DNA of 15,905 bases, taken from the NCBI GenBank assembly GCA_044349155.1, contig JBIKRQ010000120.1, positions 1 through 15,905 of the forward strand. Direction: 5' to 3'. The stretch comes from VGSZ01 sp044349155. Its GTDB lineage: Bacteria > Myxococcota > UBA727 > VGSZ01. The position numbers were made by a program, and so were the translations under genes. Numbering within the stretch: position 1 is the first letter of the stretch; the number at the start of each line of letters is the position of its first letter. Shown piece by piece: positions 1 through 6,162 of the stretch. The notes under the pieces are model-generated. The model was not told the origin of the DNA, searched no databases, and saw only the letters and a list, made by a program, of their open reading frames with translations.

Positions 1-95
1 GCCAGAAAGGAGAAGGCAGCAACGACAACAACTACGAAGCAGAAGAAGTAGGCAGTTCAAGGGGAGATGTAGTTGTCGTTGGCGGGAGCTTGTAG
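1..95. other. window edge, low-complexity purine-rich stretch of unclear coding status
   Basis: This stretch is richer in A and in codons such as AGG, GGA and AGT than anything that follows. Two plus-strand readings are possible. One gives a Lys/Thr-rich peptide ending at the TAG at 49-51, and could be the basic tail of a gene that starts outside the window. The other runs in the frame of the DUF4132 fragment but meets a TAG at 93-95. An imperfect inverted repeat joins caacgacaac (20-29) to gttgtcgttg (72-81). I cannot choose between a gene end, a spacer and a rearrangement junction. Confidence 0.3.
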
Positions 96-902
96 TTGAC
101 GTCGCCCAATGGGGTGTTGCGCCCGATCTTGAAAGACAGCGAAGGCAAACACGTGCCGTCGTTGCCGCGCTTGTCGTCGTCGATGGACGCGGCACTGCAC
201 GCTGAAGCAAAGGTGAAACTCAAGGCGCTCACGAAGGCCGCGGCCGAGGTGGGCACACACATGCTGCGGCGTTTGGAAGGCGCGTTGGCCGAGCAGCGCC
301 GTTGGCCCGTCGACGTCGCGGTCAGCTGCGTGCTGCACCATCCGCTGTTGCAACACGTGGCGCGGCGATTGGTGTGGATCGACGTCAACGACGACACGGT
401 CCTCGCTGCGTTTCGTGTGGCCGAAGACGGCACGTTCGCCGACGTCAACGACGACACCTACACGTTGCGCGGCACCAGTGTTGGGCTGCTGCATCCACTC
501 TTCGCGTCGGCCACAGCGCTGCAGCAGTGGCGCGTGGTGTGTGCCGACTACGAGCTGCAGCAGCCGTTCGCACAGCTGGAGCGACCGGTGTTTGTCGTCG
601 AGGACCACGACGCAGCAACGGCACTGCAGCGCTTTGTCGGTGTGCAGGTGCCCACGGGAAAGTTGTTCAGCCTCGAGGCGCGTGGTTGGCAGCGTGGGCC
701 CGGGACAGCGACCCGCGTCGACGGGGTCGAGGCCACGCTGCACTATTCGCCGGGGATCTTTGGCGGCCCTGATGGCTCAAAGACACCGCAGACCCTCGGT
801 GTCGTCGAACTCACCGGCGGTCGCGCGTGGCAGAGTTTGTCGCCGCTGTTGTGCAGCGAGCTGTTGCACGACCTCGAGCGACTGCGCTCGACATCCCCAT
901 GA
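96..902 (+). CDS. DUF4132-family C-terminal fragment (N-terminus missing)
   Basis: The 268-residue product matches the C-terminal DUF4132 domain as I know it. The domain start (LRPILKDSEGKHV) is followed by a helical part with EQRRWPVDVAV, then HHPLLQHVARRLVW, FRVAEDGTFADVNDD, and finally DYELQQPFAQLERPVF. DUF4132 normally ends proteins of roughly 800-1200 residues, often beside a WGR domain, and its biochemical role is unknown. Here the frame is closed by TAG at 93-95, directly before a TTG at 96, and no Shine-Dalgarno sequence is visible. The simplest reading is a 3' remnant of a larger gene; a short stand-alone gene is the alternative. The domain assignment is fairly firm. The start and the functional status are not. 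Confidence 0.6.
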   Translation: MTSPNGVLRPILKDSEGKHVPSLPRLSSSMDAALHAEAKVKLKALTKAAAEVGTHMLRRLEGALAEQRRWPVDVAVSCVLHHPLLQHVARRLVWIDVNDDTVLAAFRVAEDGTFADVNDDTYTLRGTSVGLLHPLFASATALQQWRVVCADYELQQPFAQLERPVFVVEDHDAATALQRFVGVQVPTGKLFSLEARGWQRGPGTATRVDGVEATLHYSPGIFGGPDGSKTPQTLGVVELTGGRAWQSLSPLLCSELLHDLERLRSTSP

Positions 903-924
903 CCATCGTGTCGACGGCGCTTGA

Positions 925-930
925 TAGCGT
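925..930 (+). promoter_or_regulatory. candidate -10 box of a leaderless transcript
   Basis: TAGCGT fits TANNNT and ends six bases before the ATG at 937, so transcription would begin at about the start codon. No TTGACA-like -35 is seen at the usual spacing. The same arrangement precedes the genes starting at 3285, 6163 and 8707. Confidence 0.35.
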
Positions 931-936
931 GCGTCG

Positions 937-1314
937 ATGACATGGCGAACGCTTCTGACTCTGCTGTGCGCCTCGCTCGGCGCAGCGACGTGCGAACCAC
1001 CCGGCGAGGGGGAAGGCGAAGGCGAGGGCGAAGGCGAAGGCGAAGGCGAGGGCGAAGGCGAACCCGCGTGCACCAACTGCCCCGCCAACGAATGCGCGCT
1101 CGACGCTGATTGCGCTGAAGGAGCGTGCAAGCACGTGGACTGCGGGACGATCTGTGCAGCACCTGCAGCACTCGGTGAAGTCTGCTCGCGCGCCGTCGAC
1201 TTCGGCCCCTGCACAGAACTCGACGTGCGGTGCGCCGACGGGCTCACCTGCGCGGTCACCACCGCGAGCGACGTCGAGACGGTGTCGCACTGCGTACCCG
1301 AGGCTGCGAGGTGA
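937..1314 (+). CDS. secreted Cys-rich protein with (Gly-Glu)10 spacer, probable lipoprotein
   Basis: The 125-residue product begins with a hydrophobic signal (MTWRTLLTLLCASLGAATC). The Cys at residue 19 could be lipidated, but LGAATC is a poor lipobox because Thr precedes the Cys. The mature part starts EPP, runs through ten uninterrupted Gly-Glu pairs (nt 1003-1062), then a Cys-rich domain with about ten Cys, including CTNCPANECALDADC. Such small Cys-rich lipoproteins with low-complexity spacers are common in Myxococcota and have no assigned function. The ATG at 937 lacks a Shine-Dalgarno sequence. TAGCGT lies six bases before it, which suggests a leaderless transcript. It is convergent with the radical SAM gene, with a 37-bp gap. 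Confidence 0.75.
   Translation: MTWRTLLTLLCASLGAATCEPPGEGEGEGEGEGEGEGEGEGEPACTNCPANECALDADCAEGACKHVDCGTICAAPAALGEVCSRAVDFGPCTELDVRCADGLTCAVTTASDVETVSHCVPEAAR
1003..1062 (+). repeat. hexanucleotide GGNGAR tract, 10 Gly-Glu units
   Basis: Ten in-frame six-base units encode Gly-Glu without interruption. The Glu codon alternates GAA and GAG, and one Gly codon is GGG. It forms the spacer between the signal region and the Cys-rich domain of the host gene. It is a shorter version of the 50-unit tract at 9181-9480. Confidence 0.9.
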
Positions 1315-1351
1315 GTCTTGAGGGGTGGGCGCCCGCCAAGCACATTGCGGC

Positions 1352-2872
1352 TCAGGCGTGGTGCCGTGCCTGACGCGCGGGAATGCCCCTGGGCTTCTCG
1401 ACGACCGCTGCGGGCTGCGTGGGCCGCATCAACGACTGCGCGCGGTCTTTGCCAAGGTCGGCGAGCAACGCGGCTTCGACGGCGGCTGGTTCGGCGTGCA
1501 TCACCTCGAGCAGGTAGCGCGTCGACAACTCCGCCAACCGCGACAACGCGATGCCATGACGCGCGCGGGTCTCGTCGTACAACCAATCGGAAAACGCGAG
1601 GAACGACACAAACGCACTCGGCCCCGCCATCAACAACTTCGCGGTGGCGAGCAGGCGGCCGCTGTTGTTCACGAGGTCGTAAAAGCGCGCGAACCGCTTC
1701 ATGCGCTGCAGGTCGACAAACGACAGCACCGAGGTTTGCACCACCTCGTACGGCGGCGTCGTGCTGTAGACCATGTGGTGCTCGTCGGTGTGCCGCGCAA
1801 TCGGCGCACCGCGCAAGCGCTTCAAGATGCCCACCTGAATCTCGTGCGGCGCCAGCCCCACCAGGCGATCGAAGCCACGGCCGAAGCTCTCAAGGTCTTC
1901 GCCAGGCAAGCCCACGATCAAATCGGCGTGGATGTGCACGCCGGTGTGCTGGCGCAAGAAGCGCAGGTTGTCCTCGAGGGCGGGCACGTTTTGCTTGCGG
2001 CGAATGCGCTGGCCCACCTCGGGGTCGAACGTTTGAATGCCCACCTCGAGCTGGACGGCCCCCGGCGGAAACTGCTGCAACAGCGCGCGCAACGACGGCG
2101 GCAAACGGTCGGGCACCATCTCGAAGTGCACGAACAGGCCGGGGCGCATGCGCTCAAGGAAGAACGTGACGATCTGCTCGGTGACGTCGATCTTCAGGTT
2201 GAAGGTGCGGTCGATGAACTTGAACGTGTTCAAGCCGCGGTCCATCAGCCGCTGCATCTCGGCCAGAAACGGTTGCAGCGGAAATGAACGCACCTTCTCG
2301 TCGAGCGAGCTCAAACAGAACTCGCACGTAAACGGACAGCCGCGCGAGGCCTCGACGTAGACAACGCGGTCTTTGAGGTCGACGTCGTCGTACAGGTCGT
2401 AGGGCGAGGGCATGGTCGCAAGGTCGGGCGAGCCGCCAGGCAACACTTTTTGCGGCAACAACCCCAGCGTGGGCTTGCTGCGCAGCAGGTGCAGACACAG
2501 CTCGCGAAACGCGTCTTCGCCTTCGCCCACGACGACGTGGTGGGCCAACGTGGTGAGCTCCTGCTCCTCGGTTTCGTGGCTGACTTCGGGGCCACCCATC
2601 ACCACGACAATGTCGGGGCGCAGGGCTCGCAGCAGACGCGCCACGGCCAGCATCTCGGTGGCGTTCCAGATGTACACGCTCAAGCCAACGATGCGCGGCG
2701 ACAACGCGAGGATCTGCTCGACGACGTCGGCGGCGCGGTCGTCGATGGTGCGCTCGAGCAGCGTGCAGCGCTCTTTGAGCGGGCCCAGGTTGGCCTTCAA
2801 ACAGCGCAGGCCAAACGAGGCGTGCGACCACCGCGCGTTCAACGCCACCAGCACAATCTCAGAAGTCGACAT
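1352..2872 (-). CDS. B12-binding-domain radical SAM protein (DUF4080-type)
   Basis: The 506-residue protein has an N-terminal Rossmann-like cobalamin-binding region (residues 1-135, MSTSEIVLVALNARWSHASF to GEGEDAFREL). The radical SAM core follows, with C179, C183 and C186 in EASRGCPFTCEFC as the 4Fe-4S/SAM ligands. Later core motifs are GLNTFKFIDRTFN, VQLEVGIQTF and ADLIVGLPGED. The C-terminal ~150 residues resemble DUF4080, the usual partner of this subgroup. Substrate is unknown; relatives are annotated only as B12-binding radical SAM proteins. I chose the ATG at 2872 because MSTSEIVLVALN is the family N-terminus; the frame upstream reads non-homologous residues. It lies 62 bp downstream of a minus-strand lipoprotein gene and may be co-transcribed with it. 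Confidence 0.88.
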   Translation of the reverse strand: MSTSEIVLVALNARWSHASFGLRCLKANLGPLKERCTLLERTIDDRAADVVEQILALSPRIVGLSVYIWNATEMLAVARLLRALRPDIVVVMGGPEVSHETEEQELTTLAHHVVVGEGEDAFRELCLHLLRSKPTLGLLPQKVLPGGSPDLATMPSPYDLYDDVDLKDRVVYVEASRGCPFTCEFCLSSLDEKVRSFPLQPFLAEMQRLMDRGLNTFKFIDRTFNLKIDVTEQIVTFFLERMRPGLFVHFEMVPDRLPPSLRALLQQFPPGAVQLEVGIQTFDPEVGQRIRRKQNVPALEDNLRFLRQHTGVHIHADLIVGLPGEDLESFGRGFDRLVGLAPHEIQVGILKRLRGAPIARHTDEHHMVYSTTPPYEVVQTSVLSFVDLQRMKRFARFYDLVNNSGRLLATAKLLMAGPSAFVSFLAFSDWLYDETRARHGIALSRLAELSTRYLLEVMHAEPAAVEAALLADLGKDRAQSLMRPTQPAAVVEKPRGIPARQARHHA

Positions 2873-2934
2873 CGCCGCTGCATGACGGGTGCAGTGGCCT
2901 TCGGCAACGTCCCCGCCTGCGCAACGCGGCGTCG

Positions 2935-3285
2935 TCAGGGCGCCTGACAAAAGCCGAACGTGTGGCAGGTGCAGGCACCGTCGGTGACCGCCGCGCACAC
3001 GTCGCAGTCGTCGGCAGATGCACAAGGCTCCGCACACGTCGACGAGACCTGGCCGCAGACAAGGTCGCCCGCGCACGGCGTGACGTCGTCGCAGAGATCG
3101 CCCCAGGTGCCGCCTGCTTCGCCTTCGCCCTCGCCTTCGCCTTCACTGGCGTCGTCCTCGACGCATGCGCCATCAACACAGCGCTCGTCGTCGCTGCAGC
3201 CGTTTGCACAATCTGTGTCGGGTACGCAGGCCCACAGCCCGCTGACCAGCACAACCAAAAGAAGAGATCCCCACCCGTTTTTCAT
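2935..3285 (-). CDS. small Cys-rich lipoprotein with short Gly-Glu spacer
   Basis: The 116-residue product has a clear lipoprotein signal, with basic MKNGWG, a hydrophobic core, and SGLWAC giving the lipidated Cys at residue 20. Two Cys-rich segments follow: CSDDERCVDGACVEDD and a C-terminal part with about eleven Cys. They are separated by an EGEGEGEGE spacer (nt 3118-3144). The CxxDxxC..G.C pattern is typical of surface lipoproteins in Myxococcota; the function is unknown. The start is unambiguous, since it is the first codon of the signal peptide. No Shine-Dalgarno sequence is seen, but TACGCT lies six bases upstream. The gene diverges from the FHA gene and precedes the radical SAM gene. 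Confidence 0.8.
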   Translation of the reverse strand: MKNGWGSLLLVVLVSGLWACVPDTDCANGCSDDERCVDGACVEDDASEGEGEGEGEAGGTWGDLCDDVTPCAGDLVCGQVSSTCAEPCASADDCDVCAAVTDGACTCHTFGFCQAP

Positions 3286-3291
3286 GCTTCA

Positions 3292-3297
3292 AGCGTA
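3292..3297 (-). promoter_or_regulatory. candidate -10 box of a leaderless transcript
   Basis: On the minus strand TACGCT ends six bases before the ATG at 3285. A perfect 7-bp hairpin with a 3-nt loop (gggccac/gtggccc, 3304-3320) lies immediately upstream, where a repressor or activator could bind. A second hairpin adjoins it (ctgctg/cagcag, 3320-3336). No convincing -35 is present. Confidence 0.35.
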
Positions 3298-3458
3298 TCA
3301 TGCGGGCCACGACGTGGCCCTGCTGAAATGCAGCAGAGAATACGTGTCAATTTTGTGGCGGTATGGCGAGGCGAGATTGACGATGGATTGCGCTGCCTTT
3401 GGGCGCTGGATCGCTGAAGGAATCGGTTCAACAGTCGATGCTGTGATTGAGGGCCTTC

Positions 3459-3941
3459 ATGACAGACGTGCGCGGATTTTCGCTGCAAGAGATGCTGCCG
3501 TGGGCGAGCCGCCCCGTTGCTGACTTGCGGGCGCTGGCACCCGGCTTCTTCGTTCGTTTGTCGGCTTTGCGACGCCCAGCGGGCCCGATGCGCACCCAGG
3601 AATTCGTGGGCATCAGCGATACCGCTGAATCGACCATGTGCATTTTGCCAGTCGTTCGGCTGCCTGGCTCGCAACTTCAGTTTATAAGTATAGGAAGAAT
3701 TGACGGCAATGACGTCGTTTTTAACGATGTCACGGTCTCCAAGTTCCACGCTTTCATCCGCGATGTCGACGGCGTGCAGCTGTTGCAGGATGCAGGCAGC
3801 CGCAATGGCACCTTTGTCCAGGGGGCTCGCGTGCCGGCACGCAAAGAGGGCGAGCCCGTTGCATTGCACACTGGCGACGACGTGCGCTTCGTAGTGTGCA
3901 GACCACGTGGTACGACGCGCAGGCGCTGCACGTCTTCCTGA
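3459..3941 (+). CDS. small FHA-domain protein, C-terminus apparently frameshifted
   Basis: The product is 160 residues. An N-terminal ~65-residue segment of unknown type precedes a forkhead-associated (phosphothreonine-binding) domain. FHA landmarks are ISIGRIDGNDVVF, TVSKFHAF (the Ser/His ligand loop) and DAGSRNGTFVQG (the conserved SRNGT). Stand-alone FHA proteins of this size are common in Myxococcota and act as adaptors in Ser/Thr-kinase signalling. I prefer the ATG at 3459, which has GAGG at 3450-3453; a TTG at 3447 is possible. The last residues after VRFVV (RPRGTTRRRCTSS) look wrong. The other frame, from about 3890, reads TTWYDAQALHVFLTRMA and stops at 3953-3955, a plausible native C-terminus three bases short of the convergent gene. 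Confidence 0.75.
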   Translation: MTDVRGFSLQEMLPWASRPVADLRALAPGFFVRLSALRRPAGPMRTQEFVGISDTAESTMCILPVVRLPGSQLQFISIGRIDGNDVVFNDVTVSKFHAFIRDVDGVQLLQDAGSRNGTFVQGARVPARKEGEPVALHTGDDVRFVVCRPRGTTRRRCTSS

Positions 3942-3958
3942 CGCGGATGGCGTAGCGG

Positions 3959-4690
3959 TTACTGCAGGCCCAGATTGAAGGGCGAGAAGTTCGTTTTGGT
4001 GTCGAAGTAGTCTTCATTTTCCTTCTTCTTCAAGAAGGCGACAATGCGGTAAGTTACCGGCGTCATGACGACTTCCCAGGCGCACTTGAGCAGATAGTTC
4101 GACACCATCACTTTAAGCACCAGATCGGTGTCCCACACGCCCAAAAAGGCCAGGGGATAAAAGATCAGGCTGTCGACCAGCTCGCCCACCATGGTGCTGC
4201 CGATGGTGCGCATCCACAGCTTTTTGCCGTTGGTAAGCACCTTCATGCGCGCCAGCACGTAGCTGTTCATGAACTCGCCGCACGAGTACGCCAGCAGCGA
4301 CGACGCCACCACCCGCGGCGTGTTGCCGAACACCGCTTGCAGCGCCTGCTGACCGCCAAAGCCGTCGGCGGGGGGCAACGATACAACAATGAACGACATA
4401 AATGCCGAGAAGACGATGGCGCCAAAGCCCGCCCACACCACCCGGCGCGAGCGTGCGTAGCCGTACACTTCGGTCAAGATGTCGCCAAATACGTACGACA
4501 ACGGGAAGAACAAGATACCCGCACCAAACGCGGTCTTGCCCAGGATGGGCAAATCCAGCTGTGCCACCTTGGCTGGCCCGATCAGATTCGAGCACAACAA
4601 CAAGGTCACAAAGGTGGCCATGACAAAGTCGTAATACTTGTACTGCCGCGGCGCTTCGGTGGTGGCTGGTGCTTCGGTCGTCGTCGTCAT
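3959..4690 (-). CDS. yhhQ: queuosine precursor transporter (YhhQ/VUT family)
   Basis: The 243-residue membrane protein imports 7-deazaguanine precursors of the tRNA nucleoside queuosine in characterised relatives. Family signatures are FFPLSYVFGDILTEVYGYAR (61-80), FMNSYVLARMKVLTNG (140-155) and RTIGSTMVGELVDSLIFYP (161-179). About six hydrophobic segments are visible. I chose the ATG at 4690 (MTTTTEAPATTEAP) because GAAGG lies about six bases upstream and the 14-residue Thr/Ala/Glu/Pro lead joins the first helix directly. An ATG at 4753 would add 21 unusual residues and place half of a perfect inverted repeat inside the gene. A cluster of hairpins separates it from the O-methyltransferase upstream, so it may have its own transcript. 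Confidence 0.88.
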   Translation of the reverse strand: MTTTTEAPATTEAPRQYKYYDFVMATFVTLLLCSNLIGPAKVAQLDLPILGKTAFGAGILFFPLSYVFGDILTEVYGYARSRRVVWAGFGAIVFSAFMSFIVVSLPPADGFGGQQALQAVFGNTPRVVASSLLAYSCGEFMNSYVLARMKVLTNGKKLWMRTIGSTMVGELVDSLIFYPLAFLGVWDTDLVLKVMVSNYLLKCAWEVVMTPVTYRIVAFLKKKENEDYFDTKTNFSPFNLGLQ

Positions 4691-4735
4691 GGCGCCTTCG
4701 GGGTCGTGGCTGGTGGTGTCGTTGTCGTCGCTGTT

Positions 4736-4785
4736 GTCATCCCGAATGACCATTGAACACTGACCAGAATGTCATTCGGGATGAC
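4736..4785. repeat. perfect 15-bp inverted repeat with 20-bp loop
   Basis: gtcatcccgaatgac (4736-4750) and gtcattcgggatgac (4771-4785) are exact reverse complements separated by 20 bp. It lies in the leader of the transporter gene, 46 bp upstream of the chosen start. It could be an operator, a leader hairpin, or two inverted copies of a dispersed repeat. Confidence 0.75.
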
Positions 4786-4808
4786 TCGCGGAGCGGAGTT
4801 GGGGTGGG

Positions 4809-4846
4809 GCCCCACGCTTCGTGGGGCGGGGGCTGCATCAGCCCCC
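4809..4846. repeat. two abutting GC-rich hairpins
   Basis: gcccca/tggggc (4809-4827, 7-nt loop) directly abuts gggggct/agccccc (4828-4846, 5-nt loop). Neither is followed by a T-run on either strand, so a classical intrinsic terminator is not supported. They sit in the same 160-bp hairpin-dense gap as the repeats at 4736-4785 and 4862-4894. Confidence 0.6.
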
Positions 4847-4861
4847 GAAAGAGCACATCAC

Positions 4862-4894
4862 GATGTCTCCATGATCGAAGATCATGGAGACATC
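4862..4894 (-). terminator. perfect 15-bp hairpin just after the O-methyltransferase gene
   Basis: gatgtctccatgatc (4862-4876) and gatcatggagacatc (4880-4894) pair perfectly around a 3-nt loop. On the minus strand it begins four bases after the methyltransferase stop, so it may end or stabilise that transcript. There is no following U-run, so a factor-dependent or mRNA 3'-end-protecting role is as likely as intrinsic termination. Confidence 0.5.
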
Positions 4895-4898
4895 GGGA

Positions 4899-5951
4899 TC
4901 AGGTGCGGGTGGCCAGCAGCAGCGAGCCTTTGCCCTGTTCGAAGTCGACACGGCGAATGGCACCACAACCGGCCTCGGCCAACCACGTGCGCAGGTTCTC
5001 GGGGGTTTGCAGGCTGGTGCCCACCTCGACGAGCAGTGTGAGCAAAAACGACGACGTGTACGGCTGCGGGTTGCTCTGGTCGTGGAAGTACTCGTGAACG
5101 ACGAGGACCCCGCCAGGGTTCAGCGCTTTGCCCGCACGACGGATGATGTCTTTGGCCTGCGCTTCGGTCTGGTTGTGCAGCACCGAGAGCAGGAGCACGA
5201 CGTCGTAGCCGCCATCCTCGTGGCTGAAGTCGTCGGTGACGGCGTTGCCGGCCTGCAAGCGCATGCGCTGTTGCAACCCGTGCTGCTCGATGACGCGCGG
5301 CGTGTGCTCAAGGCTTGCGGCGAAGTCGAACACCGTGGCGGAAAGCTCGGGGTAGCGCTCGCACAACGCGGCGGCGTGCAGGCCGTGGGAGCCGCCGATG
5401 TCGAGCAGGCGCGTGGCTCCTGCAGGCACGGGGAGGGTTTTGACGAGGTCGGGCGAGAGGTAGCGCGCAAACGCCTCCATGTACGCCGAGAACAGAGCAC
5501 CCATGCCGGGGCGGCGCTCCATCATCGACCACATCGACTCGGCGGGGCCGCCGTTTTTGATCGCGTCGGTGAGGTTCAACATCAAGCGCGCGGCTTCGGC
5601 GTTCCACAACAGCCCCGGCGTGAAGTCGGCCAATGCGGCGGGCGTGAAGTGCGCCTCGACGAAGCGGCTGTTGCGGTAGCGGCCGTCGATGCCGCGGTGA
5701 ACCAGCCCAAACGATTCAAGCGCGAACAGCAGGCGCTCCATGCCTGTGCTGCTCGTCGACAACGCAGCGGATGCGTCGACTGCCGTGCAGGGATGTTTGT
5801 GCAGGTGATGAAACACGCCGAGCTCGGCGGCCGACGTCATCGCCGACGTTTTCATCATCGGCAGGTACGCGGTGAGCATGGCAAACGCGGGCAGCGGGCC
5901 CTCGCCTGCCGTCCACGTCGAGCCAATGGGTGTGTGCAGGTCGTCGGCCAT
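4899..5951 (-). CDS. SAM-dependent O-methyltransferase (acetylserotonin/caffeate O-MT family)
   Basis: The 350-residue protein has the two-part build of this family. An N-terminal winged-helix dimerisation domain (about 25-100, with AAELGVFHHL and STGMERLLFALESFGLV) is followed by a Rossmann methyltransferase domain. The SAM loop is LLDIGGSHG (182-190). VLLLSVLHNQTEAQAKDII carries His259, at the position of the catalytic base His in plant COMT. NPGGVLVVHEYF is the post-motif strand. Members methylate hydroxyls on small aromatic or polyketide substrates; this substrate cannot be predicted and no biosynthetic cluster is visible. I chose the ATG at 5951 because the family N-terminus fits; a TTG at 6056 would add 35 residues. 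No clear Shine-Dalgarno sequence precedes it. Confidence 0.85.
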   Translation of the reverse strand: MADDLHTPIGSTWTAGEGPLPAFAMLTAYLPMMKTSAMTSAAELGVFHHLHKHPCTAVDASAALSTSSTGMERLLFALESFGLVHRGIDGRYRNSRFVEAHFTPAALADFTPGLLWNAEAARLMLNLTDAIKNGGPAESMWSMMERRPGMGALFSAYMEAFARYLSPDLVKTLPVPAGATRLLDIGGSHGLHAAALCERYPELSATVFDFAASLEHTPRVIEQHGLQQRMRLQAGNAVTDDFSHEDGGYDVVLLLSVLHNQTEAQAKDIIRRAGKALNPGGVLVVHEYFHDQSNPQPYTSSFLLTLLVEVGTSLQTPENLRTWLAEAGCGAIRRVDFEQGKGSLLLATRT

Positions 5952-6150
5952 GGTGCAGTCCGGGCAGGAGGCGAAAAAGCAGAGGTTCGATGCCAGCAAC
6001 GCCTGCTGCGTGACGAACCGACGACGTGTTTCAGCATCCCGGTGGTCGCGGGGCAACCGCCGATCCCCGCTGGTGCAGCAGGGACATGTGTCCTGTGCCG
6101 GCGCGGTGTTTCAGTGTCGAACAGGTGTCTGTCGACGACGGTGAGCGCGC

Positions 6151-6156
6151 TACAAG
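6151..6156 (+). promoter_or_regulatory. candidate -10 box of a leaderless transcript
   Basis: TACAAG ends six bases before the ATG at 6163, again with no Shine-Dalgarno sequence and no evident -35. The last base departs from TANNNT, so this is weaker than the boxes at 925 and 8694. Confidence 0.28.
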
Positions 6157-6162
6157 CCACCG

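Noticed and set aside
1325..1337. A terminator between the convergent genes ending at 1314 and 1352
   Set aside because: gtgggcgcccgc is nearly palindromic but leaves almost no loop and has no T-run, so I do not call it.
4691..4898. A preQ1 riboswitch in front of the queuosine-precursor transporter
   Set aside because: Expected from function, but I could not find the type I hairpin with its A-rich tail or another known preQ1 class. Only palindromic hairpins are seen.
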